From contig WRJQ01000010.1 in NCBI GenBank assembly GCA_009778485.1, positions 1 through 44,693 of the forward strand: a stretch of 44,693 bases of DNA, given 5' to 3'. Both the position numbers and the translations under genes were made by a program. The notes beneath the pieces are model-generated. The model was not told where the DNA came from, searched no databases, and was given only the letters and a program-made list of their open reading frames with translations. Below, one piece after another: positions 15,866 to 24,494 of this stretch; the first letter of the stretch is position 1, and every line of letters starts with the position of its first letter. The stretch is from Oscillospiraceae bacterium. Its GTDB lineage: Bacteria > Bacillota > Clostridia > Oscillospirales > Oscillospiraceae.

Positions 15866-16867
15866 TTAATGCGTCTTGTACCAGTCCTTTACGTAGTCGT
15901 GGTAGAACTTGTTCGCTATCTCCCTGTTGTGCTCCGCAATCGGGTCGGGCGGCATACCGGGCATACCGCCAAGCATGACCGTGTACATGAACCCGCCGCC
16001 GGGGGCGAAAGTGTCGACATACTCGGCGAGGACGTCGCGCAGTTCCTGCTCCTCTGCCTTCTTGCCGATGAAAGGCTTGCTGTTCCAGTTGCCGCCAATG
16101 GCGAGGCGGTTACCGTACTTCTTCTTCACGGCGACCATGTCGTTCGTATCCTGGTTGGGACCCCACGAGCGGATGCCAATCTCGAGCCAGTCGTCGATGA
16201 AACCTTCGGACTTACCGCAGTCGTGCCTGTCGATGACGCAGCCGGCCTCGAGCGCTAGGTCTGTGTGCATCTTATGGAACGGCTTGAAGATCTTCCTGTA
16301 CATCTCGACGGAGAAGAAAGGCGCGCGGTATGCCGAGTCGTCGTCCATGAGGCCGAAAACATCCGGCTTGAGGTAGTGAAGCTGGTTCTTGAACACGGTG
16401 AGGTAGAACTCGGAAATGTGCGTGAGCAGATCAATGACTTCATCGGTCTCTTCATACATGGCGAGCAGAGCGCCCTCGAAGCCCATCAGGCTGACGAGCG
16501 TCAGGAAATAGTCCCCGCCGCCAATGCTGACGCACAGCTCGCGGTTGTATTTTTCGTTCTTTTCCTTGTAGTACGCCTCCCAGTCCATGTCGGAGACATC
16601 GCGAATTTTAAGCTGGTCGCGCCATTTCGTGATGTCGTCGATGATGATTTCGCCCGGCTTCGGCATTGCGCCCCAGTTGTTCTCCTCGCTGCCTACGTAT
16701 GTCACGCCAAGGCTTGTGACGATAGGGCCGTTCGGCGCGGAAGCGGGCGTGAGGAGCTCTTCGGGCACCGGGAAGTTGCCGTGCGGCAGGATCATTCCTG
16801 CGGGGACGAACTCAGGTATCTCCCCGTTCATCATGCGCAGGTAGTTTTCTTTCGGCGTTAGTGGCAT
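15866..16867 (-). CDS. Uroporphyrinogen decarboxylase-family protein (UroD/MtaA-like)
   Basis: A 333-residue UroD-fold protein. The N-terminal MPLTPKENYLRMMNGE is typical of the divergent branch that includes corrinoid-dependent methyltransferases rather than heme-pathway HemE. A likely zinc site is RHDCGK (His-x-Cys). The start is set by GGAGGT seven bases upstream; the open frame extends further upstream but lacks such a site. It is monocistronic and faces the flavoprotein gene across divergent promoters. No corrinoid-protein or HemE-type gene cluster lies nearby, so methyl transfer from a methoxylated substrate is only a suggestion. A second member of this family lies at 35386. Confidence 0.88.
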   Translation of the reverse strand: MPLTPKENYLRMMNGEIPEFVPAGMILPHGNFPVPEELLTPASAPNGPIVTSLGVTYVGSEENNWGAMPKPGEIIIDDITKWRDQLKIRDVSDMDWEAYYKEKNEKYNRELCVSIGGGDYFLTLVSLMGFEGALLAMYEETDEVIDLLTHISEFYLTVFKNQLHYLKPDVFGLMDDDSAYRAPFFSVEMYRKIFKPFHKMHTDLALEAGCVIDRHDCGKSEGFIDDWLEIGIRSWGPNQDTNDMVAVKKKYGNRLAIGGNWNSKPFIGKKAEEQELRDVLAEYVDTFAPGGGFMYTVMLGGMPGMPPDPIAEHNREIANKFYHDYVKDWYKTH

Positions 16868-16909
16868 TGTGTTACCTCCATTAATAATAATGCGCTTCCT
16901 TTGCAGCAT

Positions 16910-16938
16910 ATTATACAACGGTACAAGCAGTATTGCAA
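16910..16938 (-). promoter_or_regulatory. Promoter of the UroD-like gene
   Basis: On the - strand TTGCAA (16933-16938) and TATAAT (16910-16915) are spaced 17 bases apart, 43 bases before the start codon. Confidence 0.75.
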
Positions 16939-16991
16939 TCACATTCTGTGGGAAAAATACGAAATAATTCGAGCGGTAGCTTTGCCCGCTA

Positions 16992-17020
16992 TTGTACTCG
17001 CAGCACGTCTGTGGTAGAAT
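16992..17020 (+). promoter_or_regulatory. Promoter of the flavoprotein gene
   Basis: TTGTAC (16992-16997) and TAGAAT (17015-17020) have a 17-base spacer and lie 31 bases before the ATG at 17051. They are divergent from the UroD-like promoter. Confidence 0.55.
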
Positions 17021-17050
17021 TGGCACAATGAAAATTGAGGAGGGGATACC

Positions 17051-19042
17051 ATGAACTGGCATGAATATGTAGCGCAGACCGGGAAAGTGCCGCAATGGCC
17101 TTATGAAGTGAAATATGGGAAAGAAATCGTCGTCGAGACGGACGTCCTGATAGTCGGAGGCGGAGTGGCAGGCTGCCGGGCCGCAATCTCCGCATTGAGG
17201 CACGGCGCGACGGTCGCCGTATGCGACAGAGGCTTCACGAAACGCAGCGGGATGGGCGGCGCCGGCGTCGACCACTGGCACGGAGCGGTGATGAACCCAT
17301 GTTCCAAAGTAACGCCGGAGATGTACTCCGAGGCAGCCATGGACGCGACCGACGGCTACACAAACGGGCTGGCGCGGTACATCGTCGGCAAAGAAGGCTG
17401 GGACACCCTACTCGAAGCGGAAGAGATGGGCGTGCAGATCAGGGACGAAGACGACGAGTTTAAAGGCAGCATCTTCCGGGACGAAGAGACAAAGCTGCTC
17501 TTCGCCTATGACCTCGAAAACAAGCACTGCCTGCGCATCTACGGCTACAACATCAAGCCCTGCGTTGACAAAGAGATGCGCCGCCTGGGCGCTATAGTCC
17601 ACGACAGGACATGCGTGACGTCCTACCTCACCGAAGGCGGCAAGCAGGGAGCGCGCGTAATAGGCGCTACCGGCGTCAACGACAGGACAGGCGAGTTCAT
17701 AGTATTCAAAGCCAAGGCAGTCGTGGTCAGCACCGCTCAGGCCAGGAGCCGCCTGTGGAGCTTCGCGCCCGAGCTGACGGTCAGCCAGTCCATGGGCGAC
17801 CTGAACAATACGGCGATGGGGCACACGATAGGCTGGCGCGCGGGCGCCGAGTTCATTGGCATGGAAATGGTCAGCCCGGGCATCTCAGGCATGGGCTACG
17901 CGCCGTACAGCACAGCCAACGACAATAACACATACCAGGGCGCGCCCTCAGTCGACAGGAACGGGAAGCTCGCCCAATATGCCTACCCCGACGGCACGCT
18001 GATCGACAATGAGGAAGACATCTTCAAATCCTGCGAGGAAGGCTCTTTCGTAATCGGCCACGGGATCGCACTGGACAACGGCTATAAGCCCAAGTATATG
18101 GCGTCGGTCGGCGACAGGACGCTCTGGGACAAAGTCCTCGCAGGCGAGTACGAGATGCCGTTCTATAACGACTTTACTCTGCTGAGCCCGACTTCGCGCC
18201 GCATCCTCTTCGGGTTGATGCTCGCGCACGAAGGCAAGTGCCGGGTGCCGATATACGAGAACTTGACAGCCTGGGGCTTCGACCCGGATAAAGACATGTT
18301 GCAGTACCCTGTCGGGGACTACAGCGGGGGAGCCCTCGGCATGTCATGGATGGGTCCCAAGCACACGCCGGCGAACTGGCGCGCGGGGCATGGCGGCTAT
18401 CTCGTGGACTGGCGCCTGCAGACGTCGCTGCCGGGGCTCTTCGCTGCAGGCTATGGCCCGCTCCCGAACGCAGGCTGCCACGGCGAGGCGCATACGACAG
18501 GGCGCTATGCCGGCAGGCAAGCCGCAGCTTTCGCGAAAGCCAACAGCGCCGTCGAGCCGGATCGCGGGCAGATTGACGGCGAGAAGGCGCGGGTGTTCGC
18601 AGCGGTCAATCATGAGGGCGGCGACATAGGCTGGAAAGAGTTCAACTACGCAGTCGCGCGTATCATGCAGGACTACTGCGGCACATATAAAACGGCGCAT
18701 ACGCTCGAAATGGGTATCAGGAGGATGAAGGATCTGCTCGAGACGGAAGGGGAGCGCATGTACGCGCTGAACCCGCATGAGCTCGCGAGGGTCGTCGAGA
18801 GCCTGGCCATGGCGGAACTTGGGATCGCGTACATGCAGGTGGCCCTGGCAAGGACGGAGAACGTGCCGCGTTTCGGGTTCAAGCGCAACGACCTGCAGAC
18901 CGACGACACGACAGGAAACCTCAACCCCATACATCAGGAAGGGGATAAAATCGTCACCCGCTTCCTCCCGGTCGACTTCCACCTGCGCGAACCCTACGCA
19001 GCGACGCTCGCGGAGAACTACGAACGCTTCGCGGAGCTATAG
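17051..19042 (+). CDS. FAD-dependent oxidoreductase, fumarate reductase/AprA-like flavoprotein
   Basis: A 663-residue flavoprotein of the succinate dehydrogenase/fumarate reductase superfamily. The FAD loop is VLIVGGGVAGCRAAISALR (32-50), followed by RSGMGGAGVDHWHGA. The C-terminal half has LPGLFAAGYGPLPNAGCHGE, the second FAD contact, then a helical domain. No secretion signal or heme motifs are seen, so it appears cytoplasmic. A length near 660 and the GGAGVDHWHG segment recall AprA-like proteins that reduce or dehydrogenate diverse acids. No iron-sulfur partner subunit is adjacent. GAGGAGGGG precedes the ATG by six bases. The next genes (ABC operon 2) have their own promoter. Confidence 0.87.
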   Translation: MNWHEYVAQTGKVPQWPYEVKYGKEIVVETDVLIVGGGVAGCRAAISALRHGATVAVCDRGFTKRSGMGGAGVDHWHGAVMNPCSKVTPEMYSEAAMDATDGYTNGLARYIVGKEGWDTLLEAEEMGVQIRDEDDEFKGSIFRDEETKLLFAYDLENKHCLRIYGYNIKPCVDKEMRRLGAIVHDRTCVTSYLTEGGKQGARVIGATGVNDRTGEFIVFKAKAVVVSTAQARSRLWSFAPELTVSQSMGDLNNTAMGHTIGWRAGAEFIGMEMVSPGISGMGYAPYSTANDNNTYQGAPSVDRNGKLAQYAYPDGTLIDNEEDIFKSCEEGSFVIGHGIALDNGYKPKYMASVGDRTLWDKVLAGEYEMPFYNDFTLLSPTSRRILFGLMLAHEGKCRVPIYENLTAWGFDPDKDMLQYPVGDYSGGALGMSWMGPKHTPANWRAGHGGYLVDWRLQTSLPGLFAAGYGPLPNAGCHGEAHTTGRYAGRQAAAFAKANSAVEPDRGQIDGEKARVFAAVNHEGGDIGWKEFNYAVARIMQDYCGTYKTAHTLEMGIRRMKDLLETEGERMYALNPHELARVVESLAMAELGIAYMQVALARTENVPRFGFKRNDLQTDDTTGNLNPIHQEGDKIVTRFLPVDFHLREPYAATLAENYERFAEL

Positions 19043-19083
19043 GGAGCGGCGTCGATACTGGGAGATATTTTGGCCGGAATGAT

Positions 19084-19112
19084 TTGACAGCTAAGCGGAT
19101 TGCTGTTATATT
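19084..19112 (+). promoter_or_regulatory. Consensus promoter of ABC operon 2
   Basis: TTGACA (19084-19089), 17-base spacer, TATATT (19107-19112). It lies between the flavoprotein stop and the first permease and shows that operon 2 can be transcribed independently. Confidence 0.8.
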
Positions 19113-19165
19113 ATCGTGAGGGCATTGCCCCGCAACCAAAGACAAAAGCTACAGGTAGGCGCACG

Positions 19166-20119
19166 ATGGCGAAATATGTACTCAAGCGGATACTGATGAT
19201 GATACCCATAGTCCTTGGAGTGATACTGGTCGTATTCGCTGTGCTGTACTTCATCCCCGGCTCACGAATAAGATCGATGCCGAGCCTAAGCGGCGGCGAC
19301 GCGCTGGACTCCGTCTACACATTTTTACGGGTCGGCGACAACTTCCTGACGAAGTACGTCAGGTACTGCTATAACGTAATCGCGAAGTTCGACTTCGGGA
19401 CTTTCGGCACGACCGCGCGCCTCCTGACAGCCGAGATGAGCTACCGCCTTCGCAATACGGTATTCCTCCTCATCAGCGGAGTCGCGGTCACAGTCATTGC
19501 GGGCATTCCTGTCGGAGTCTACGCCGCCACGCGCAAAGACCGCCCGGCGGACAGGATAGTCACCACTATTTCGCTGTTCCTGTCCTCGATACCGAACTAT
19601 GCTATTGCGATGGTGCTGACCTTGCTGCTGTGCGTCAACTTCCGCCTCCTGCCCTTGATACCGGTCTACACGGAGCCGATTGCATACCTACTGCCCGCAA
19701 TCACGATTTCGCTCGGCGGGCTGTCCTCGATATCACGCATCACAAGGACGAGCGTGCTCGAAGTGCTGGAACAGCCGTATATTACTGCCCTTCGCTCGAA
19801 AGGCGTCAAAGAAACAAGCGTCGTCTGGCGGCACGCGCTCAAGAACGCGCTGGTGCCTGTGGTTTCCACTCTGGGCGGCCTCATAACCCAGCTTCTTTGC
19901 GGTACGTTAGTCGTCGAGTACTTCTTCAACGTGCCGGGGCTGGGTACGTTTATGCTCAGGTCGGTAACGGAAAGGGAGCATATGTCGATACTCGCATGCA
20001 CAGTGCTGATGACGCTTATCCTTTCGGCGACGAACACGTCTACCGACATACTCTACGCCTTCTTCAACCCGCAGATAAGGCTTCGGTACTCAAAACGTAC
20101 CGCGCGCAACGAGGAATGA
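19166..20119 (+). CDS. ABC transporter permease, DppB/OppB type (operon 2)
   Basis: A 317-residue permease beginning MAKYVLKRILMMIPIVLG. It has about six membrane segments, the early FIPGSRIRSMPS region in place of the usual TPGDP, and an EAA loop near the middle (YITALRSKGVKETSVVWRH). The frame is open from 19100 but the DppB-family N-terminus fits ATG 19166; its ribosome site (AGGTAGG) is weak. It is less similar to the permeases of operons 1 and 3 than those are to each other, so this is a separate transporter lineage. Confidence 0.9.
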   Translation: MAKYVLKRILMMIPIVLGVILVVFAVLYFIPGSRIRSMPSLSGGDALDSVYTFLRVGDNFLTKYVRYCYNVIAKFDFGTFGTTARLLTAEMSYRLRNTVFLLISGVAVTVIAGIPVGVYAATRKDRPADRIVTTISLFLSSIPNYAIAMVLTLLLCVNFRLLPLIPVYTEPIAYLLPAITISLGGLSSISRITRTSVLEVLEQPYITALRSKGVKETSVVWRHALKNALVPVVSTLGGLITQLLCGTLVVEYFFNVPGLGTFMLRSVTEREHMSILACTVLMTLILSATNTSTDILYAFFNPQIRLRYSKRTARNEE

Positions 20120-20123
20120 CAAT

Positions 20124-21032
20124 ATGAGCTCTGACATCGGCGCCGTCAATAATGAGAACGGTAAAAGCGCTCCTGACAGCGGGGCGGCGGTTGCGTCGTC
20201 GAACTTCTGGCTGGAAGCGCTGCGGCGGCTATTCAAGAACAAGACGGCGGTTTTCGCTCTTGTCGTCTTTGCCATTGTTTGCATCTCGTGCGCTTTGCAC
20301 CCCTACCTGACGAAGTACGAGTACATGGTCATCGACCCTGCGAACACGAAGCAGGGGCCGTCGCTCGAGCATCTGCTGGGCACAGACCATCTCGGCCGAG
20401 ATTTATTCACAAGGATCCTCTACGGCGGGACGCTCACCCTGAGGATATCATTCGTATCGACCGTACTTGCCGCCGCCGCCGGCTGCATCCTCGGGCTCGT
20501 TTCCGGGTATTTCGGGAAGCGGACGGACTTCATACTCTCTCATTTGCTGGATATGGTAGCATCCGTGCCTGTGTTCCTGCTGGTCATACTCGCCGAGGCG
20601 GCGCTGGGCTGGGGGAAAGGCAACTTCATGTACGCAATGGGCATAGCCGCGATGCCGCAGTTCGCGCGGCTGATACGCGCTTCGGTAATGAGCATAGTCG
20701 GCAGCGAGTATATTGAAGCTGCGCGCGCGTTGGGCGTCGGGCATGGCGAGATACTTGCGCGCCATGTGCTTCACAACGTCGCGCCGTCACTGATAATAAG
20801 GTTCACGAGCGCCTTTTCGGAAGCGCTCCTGCTATGCACGATAATGGGCTACCTCGGCATCGCGGTAAACCCGCCGACGCCCGAGTGGGGGGCTCTTGCG
20901 TATTTTGGAAGGTCATTTATACGCTCATATCCCCATATGATCATCATACCTTGCTCGGTGATCACCATCAGCGTCATATCGCTGGGGCTATTCGGCGACG
21001 GCCTCCGCGACGCGCTTGACCCCAGGGAGTAA
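20124..21032 (+). CDS. ABC transporter permease, DppC/OppC type (operon 2)
   Basis: A 302-residue partner permease with a long hydrophilic N-terminus (about 35 residues), then WLEALRRLFKNKTAVFALVVF, LLGTDHLGRDLFTRILYGG, the EAA loop YIEAARALGVGHGEILARH, and the terminal GDGLRDALDPRE. It starts 4 bases after the preceding stop, with GAGGAA upstream. It would pair with the DppB-type protein of this operon in the inner membrane. Confidence 0.92.
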   Translation: MSSDIGAVNNENGKSAPDSGAAVASSNFWLEALRRLFKNKTAVFALVVFAIVCISCALHPYLTKYEYMVIDPANTKQGPSLEHLLGTDHLGRDLFTRILYGGTLTLRISFVSTVLAAAAGCILGLVSGYFGKRTDFILSHLLDMVASVPVFLLVILAEAALGWGKGNFMYAMGIAAMPQFARLIRASVMSIVGSEYIEAARALGVGHGEILARHVLHNVAPSLIIRFTSAFSEALLLCTIMGYLGIAVNPPTPEWGALAYFGRSFIRSYPHMIIIPCSVITISVISLGLFGDGLRDALDPRE

Positions 21033-21118
21033 GCAGTTGGGCCGGGCAGCGCAGGAAGACGCACAGACGCGCAGACGTACAGACAAACAGACGAATAGTT
21101 CGGAGGTTAGTATCGACA

Positions 21119-22147
21119 TTGGAGCACAGTAACGAAAACGAAGTACTGCTTGAAGTCAAAGGGCTTGACGTGTCTTTCCAGACCCGCAGGGGCGAACTGC
21201 ACGCGGTCAACGGGATCAGCTATGACGTGAGGAAAGGCGAGATCATGGGCCTGGTCGGCGAGTCAGGCAGCGGGAAAAGCGTCGAGGCCTACTCCATCAT
21301 GGGGCTTTTGCGGCCCCCCGCGAGAATCAACGGGGGCAGCGTGTCATTTGGGGGCAAAGACGTCTTTCAGATGACTAAGAAGGAACTGGAATCATTCCGG
21401 GGCAATGAGGTCAGCATGATATTCCAGGATCCGCTGTCTTTCCTCGACCCTGTGTTCACTATAGAACAACAGATGGTGGAAACGATCCGCGCGCACGACA
21501 AAAAAGCTACCAGGCAAGCTGCCAAGGCCGCTTCCGTCAATATGCTAAAGGAAGTGAAGATTCGGAACCCCGAGCGCGTCATGAAGCAGTATCCCTTCGA
21601 GCTTTCGGGCGGCATGCGGCAGCGCGTCATGATCGCAATCGCGCTGCTGTGCAAACCGAAGCTGCTTATTGCCGACGAGCCGACTACCGCGCTCGACGTC
21701 ACCATACAGGCGCAGGTAATCCAGATACTCAAAGGCCTCCAGGAACAAACAGGGATGGCCATGGTGTACATAACGCACAACTTCGGAATTGTGGCGGAGC
21801 TTTGCGACAGGGTTTCCGTCATGTACGGCGGGTACATACTGGAGCAGGGCGACACATACGACATTTTCTATGACACAGCGCACCCATACACGAAAATGCT
21901 GCTCAAGACGGTGCTTAATATCGACGGGAACACGAAGGGGCAGCTCGCGCAGATAGAAGGCACTCCGATCGACCAGGTGGCTATGCCGGAGGGCTGCGTC
22001 TTCCACCCGCGCTGCGAGTCGTGCATGGACGTGTGCAAAACGAGTTTCCCGCCGGAAACGTTCCTCGGACCCGGGCACAGCGCGAAGTGCTGGCTGCAGG
22101 TGCCCGACGAGGCGGAAAAAGGCAAATGGACCTGGGAGGAAGGCTGA
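21119..22147 (+). CDS. ABC transporter ATPase, DppD/OppD type (operon 2)
   Basis: A 342-residue ATPase with Walker A GESGSGKSV, Q-loop IFQDPLSFLDP, signature LSGGMRQR, Walker B LLIADEPTTALD and H-loop ITHNFGIVA. The C-terminal region has GCVFHPRCESCMDVC, the cysteine-rich oligopeptide-transporter extension. The start appears to be TTG at 21119 with GGAGGTT 12 bases upstream; no better ATG lies before the conserved N-terminal strand. An 86-base gap separates it from the permease gene. Confidence 0.91.
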   Translation: MEHSNENEVLLEVKGLDVSFQTRRGELHAVNGISYDVRKGEIMGLVGESGSGKSVEAYSIMGLLRPPARINGGSVSFGGKDVFQMTKKELESFRGNEVSMIFQDPLSFLDPVFTIEQQMVETIRAHDKKATRQAAKAASVNMLKEVKIRNPERVMKQYPFELSGGMRQRVMIAIALLCKPKLLIADEPTTALDVTIQAQVIQILKGLQEQTGMAMVYITHNFGIVAELCDRVSVMYGGYILEQGDTYDIFYDTAHPYTKMLLKTVLNIDGNTKGQLAQIEGTPIDQVAMPEGCVFHPRCESCMDVCKTSFPPETFLGPGHSAKCWLQVPDEAEKGKWTWEEG

Positions 22148-22150
22148 TAT

Positions 22151-23110
22151 ATGAGCGACGCCGGATTATTAAGCATCGAGAGACTGAAAAAATACTACCA
22201 GGTGCGCGACAAGGCGGGTAGGCGGACATTGCTCAAGGCTGTGGACGGGGTCAGCTTCGATATCTTCAGCGGCGAGACTTTCGGCCTCGTCGGGGAGTCG
22301 GGCTGCGGCAAGACGACCCTCGGTAGGACTATACTGCGGCTTGTCGAACCTGACGGCGGGGCAATCAAGTACGCCGGCGACGATATCACTACAGTAAATA
22401 TGCGCCCTTACAGGTCGAAGATGCAGATCATCTTCCAGGATCCTTACGGCTGCCTCGACCCGAGGTGCCGCGTCATCGACATCGTCTCGGAGGGTCTCAG
22501 GGCGAGGCACGCGGGCTTCTCGAAGTCTGAGCGCAGGAACAGGGTGGCTATTCTCCTCGAGAGCGTCGGGCTGGACCCGGGCTGCATGTACCGCTATCCG
22601 CACGAGTTTTCGGGCGGGCAGCAGCAGAGGATCGGCATAGCCCGCGCGCTGGCTGTGAACCCGGAGTTCATCGTGTGCGACGAGCCGGTTTCGGCGCTGG
22701 ATGTGTCTTTCCAGTCCCAAATTATCAACCTGCTGCAGAATCTGCAGGAGAGTTTCGGGCTTACTTATCTTTTTATCTCGCACGATTTGTCGGTCGTGCG
22801 CCATATTTCAGACAGGGTAGGGGTTATGTACCTGGGCAAGCTCGTCGAGCTCGGCGCGGCGGAGGATATCGTGCTGCGGCCCGCGCACCAGTACACAAAG
22901 GCCCTTATCGAGGCTATTCCGGTCCCCGATCCGAAGACAGGCCGCGCCAAGACCCGTAAGCTGCTGGAGGAGGATGCGGATCTCAGCATTCCCGACAGGG
23001 GCTGCCGGTACTGCCGCCTGTGCGAGCGCGCGCTGCCGGTCTGCATGGAGGAGGAGCCGGCTTTGCGGGAAGTGGCGCCCGGGCACGTCTGCGCCTGCCA
23101 CCTTCTGTGA
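22151..23110 (+). CDS. ABC transporter ATPase, DppF/OppF type (operon 2)
   Basis: A 319-residue ATPase with Walker A GESGCGKTT, Q-loop IFQDPYGCLDP, a canonical signature EFSGGQQQR, Walker B FIVCDEPVSALD and H-loop ISHDLSVVR. The C-terminus is rich in cysteine (GCRYCRLCERALPVC and HVCACHLL). It starts 3 bases after the upstream stop. Its intact Ser in the signature contrasts with Asp in the operon 1 and operon 3 homologues. No binding-protein gene follows, so this transporter must use a protein encoded elsewhere or share one. Confidence 0.93.
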   Translation: MSDAGLLSIERLKKYYQVRDKAGRRTLLKAVDGVSFDIFSGETFGLVGESGCGKTTLGRTILRLVEPDGGAIKYAGDDITTVNMRPYRSKMQIIFQDPYGCLDPRCRVIDIVSEGLRARHAGFSKSERRNRVAILLESVGLDPGCMYRYPHEFSGGQQQRIGIARALAVNPEFIVCDEPVSALDVSFQSQIINLLQNLQESFGLTYLFISHDLSVVRHISDRVGVMYLGKLVELGAAEDIVLRPAHQYTKALIEAIPVPDPKTGRAKTRKLLEEDADLSIPDRGCRYCRLCERALPVCMEEEPALREVAPGHVCACHLL

Positions 23111-23129
23111 GTTGGTACGATAACAAAGG

Positions 23130-23215
23130 GTGTTCAGGCGCCCACTACCTCCAGGCGCTACATTTCATTTCTATCGCTCAATGACGCAATACAGCGCCCG
23201 GACGGGGCGCCTGAA
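23130..23215 (-). repeat. Dispersed intergenic repeat B, copy 2
   Basis: Positions 23130-23187 are the reverse complement of 143-200 with about four differences. This copy is bounded by a perfect 11-bp inverted repeat (23133-23143 and 23205-23215), giving a large hairpin. Where copy 1 has TACC this copy has CGCC, and its opposite arm changes to match, so pairing is kept. Confidence 0.8.
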
Positions 23216-23231
23216 GAGCCATCCACGACAT

Positions 23232-23262
23232 AAAAAAAGGCGGTCATTGACCGCCTTTTTTT
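23232..23262. terminator. Bidirectional intrinsic terminator
   Basis: GGCGGTC and GACCGCC flank a three-base loop, preceded by a run of A and followed by a run of T, so it works in both directions. It ends ABC operon 2 on + and the DUF4129 operon on -, and overlaps the last codons of the DUF4129 gene. Confidence 0.88.
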
Positions 23263-24494
23263 AGCCTGCGCCATAACTCGGAAGCCGCCTCGGCGTCCGC
23301 CTCCGTGACGGGCGCCTTTCTGCGGTACCTGGCTGCGATGTATACCTCTCGCAAGGCCTTCGAATCCGGTTCCGCGAACAAGCCGCCGTATCTCCTCAAG
23401 ACCCTCAGGCTCGTGTCCGTGACAGAGAGCCTCGCGCCTCTGGACATCCCTTCTTTGAGATATTTGCGGTAGTACCAGCGGACAGCCTGCCTTGGCTCTT
23501 TAGGGCGGAACAGGCCGCCCCTTTTGGCGCGATCCTGTCTTTTGATGCTCTCAACTTCCTCGGTATATGGCTCATCCTCATCGGCGGCGCGCTTGCGCCC
23601 AAGCATTTTCCTGAGTATGAGGAAGACGACTAGCGCAAGGGCGAGGCCGACGATCACCAGGCAGGTAATGCGCAGCCATGCGGGAAACCCCATCTCGACG
23701 AAATCGTACTCATCGGATAAAGGAGCGTCCTCCATGCCGGTAAAGTTTGGCGGGACGAACTCCTTTTCGCTGCTGAACAGGGCAATGAGCCATTTTATGG
23801 CGAATACAACGGCGTATGCGATTACGCCTACGACATATACGACGCCCATTAGTATGTTGGCGATAATGTTCCTGTATATAAACCCGAGCGCGTTGACGAG
23901 CATGCCGGGCGTCCTAAGGAGCGCGAGAGCTGCGCTGCCGCCAAGAAATACCAGCACCGCAAACACGTTGCGGCCTTCCGAGACCTTGCCTTCCTCGCGA
24001 AGTATCCGCATCAAGCACACCCCGCTCAGAAGGTACAGCGCGAGGTAGGGCGCGGCTCCGGCGGCTGCGCCGACGATCCTGCCGAGAGCGACTATGCCGA
24101 AGAACATCAGCAGCAGGACTTTTGCGCTGAAAGCGAAGTGATCCTCAAACACTCTGCGATCTGTGTAGACCCTGTCGGTAAGAAGGGAGAACCCAAGATA
24201 AGCCCACGCGGGCGCGAACTGGATCATCTGGGTCAGGGAAGGGGAGAAAGCGAAGAACAGGCCGGGGATAGCGCAGCAGATAACCGCGAATGGATTAATC
24301 CGCTTCTTCCCCCCGCCGCTGCGCGCTGCGGCTGCCGGAAGAAATCTTTTTGTCAGTGTGAACAGCGCCGCCGACGCCATCAAGAGCGGCACGCCGTAGT
24401 TCATGGGGTATGTGAGGGTGATTATATAGAAGTAGTAGCTGCTGAGGGTGTAGTAGAAACACAGGTCAAACAGCGTCTTGAGCAGTTGTGTCAC
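23244..24494 (-). CDS. DUF4129-containing multi-spanning membrane protein
   Basis: A 416-residue protein with several hydrophobic segments in the first 280 residues, one more near VIVGLALALVVFLILRK, and a cytoplasmic C-terminal DUF4129 domain ending in tryptophan/arginine-rich RQAVRWYYRKYLKEG and LREVYIAARYRRK. In relatives this domain is often fused to a transglutaminase core; none is seen here. The start is probably GTG 24494, directly preceded by AAGGGGGG, rather than the TTG at 24521. It overlaps the DUF58 gene by 29 bases. The MoxR-DUF58-DUF4129 order is a recurrent operon thought to act in envelope protein maturation; its substrate is unknown. Confidence 0.85.
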   Translation of the reverse strand: MTQLLKTLFDLCFYYTLSSYYFYIITLTYPMNYGVPLLMASAALFTLTKRFLPAAAARSGGGKKRINPFAVICCAIPGLFFAFSPSLTQMIQFAPAWAYLGFSLLTDRVYTDRRVFEDHFAFSAKVLLLMFFGIVALGRIVGAAAGAAPYLALYLLSGVCLMRILREEGKVSEGRNVFAVLVFLGGSAALALLRTPGMLVNALGFIYRNIIANILMGVVYVVGVIAYAVVFAIKWLIALFSSEKEFVPPNFTGMEDAPLSDEYDFVEMGFPAWLRITCLVIVGLALALVVFLILRKMLGRKRAADEDEPYTEEVESIKRQDRAKRGGLFRPKEPRQAVRWYYRKYLKEGMSRGARLSVTDTSLRVLRRYGGLFAEPDSKALREVYIAARYRRKAPVTEADAEAASELWRRLKKGGQ

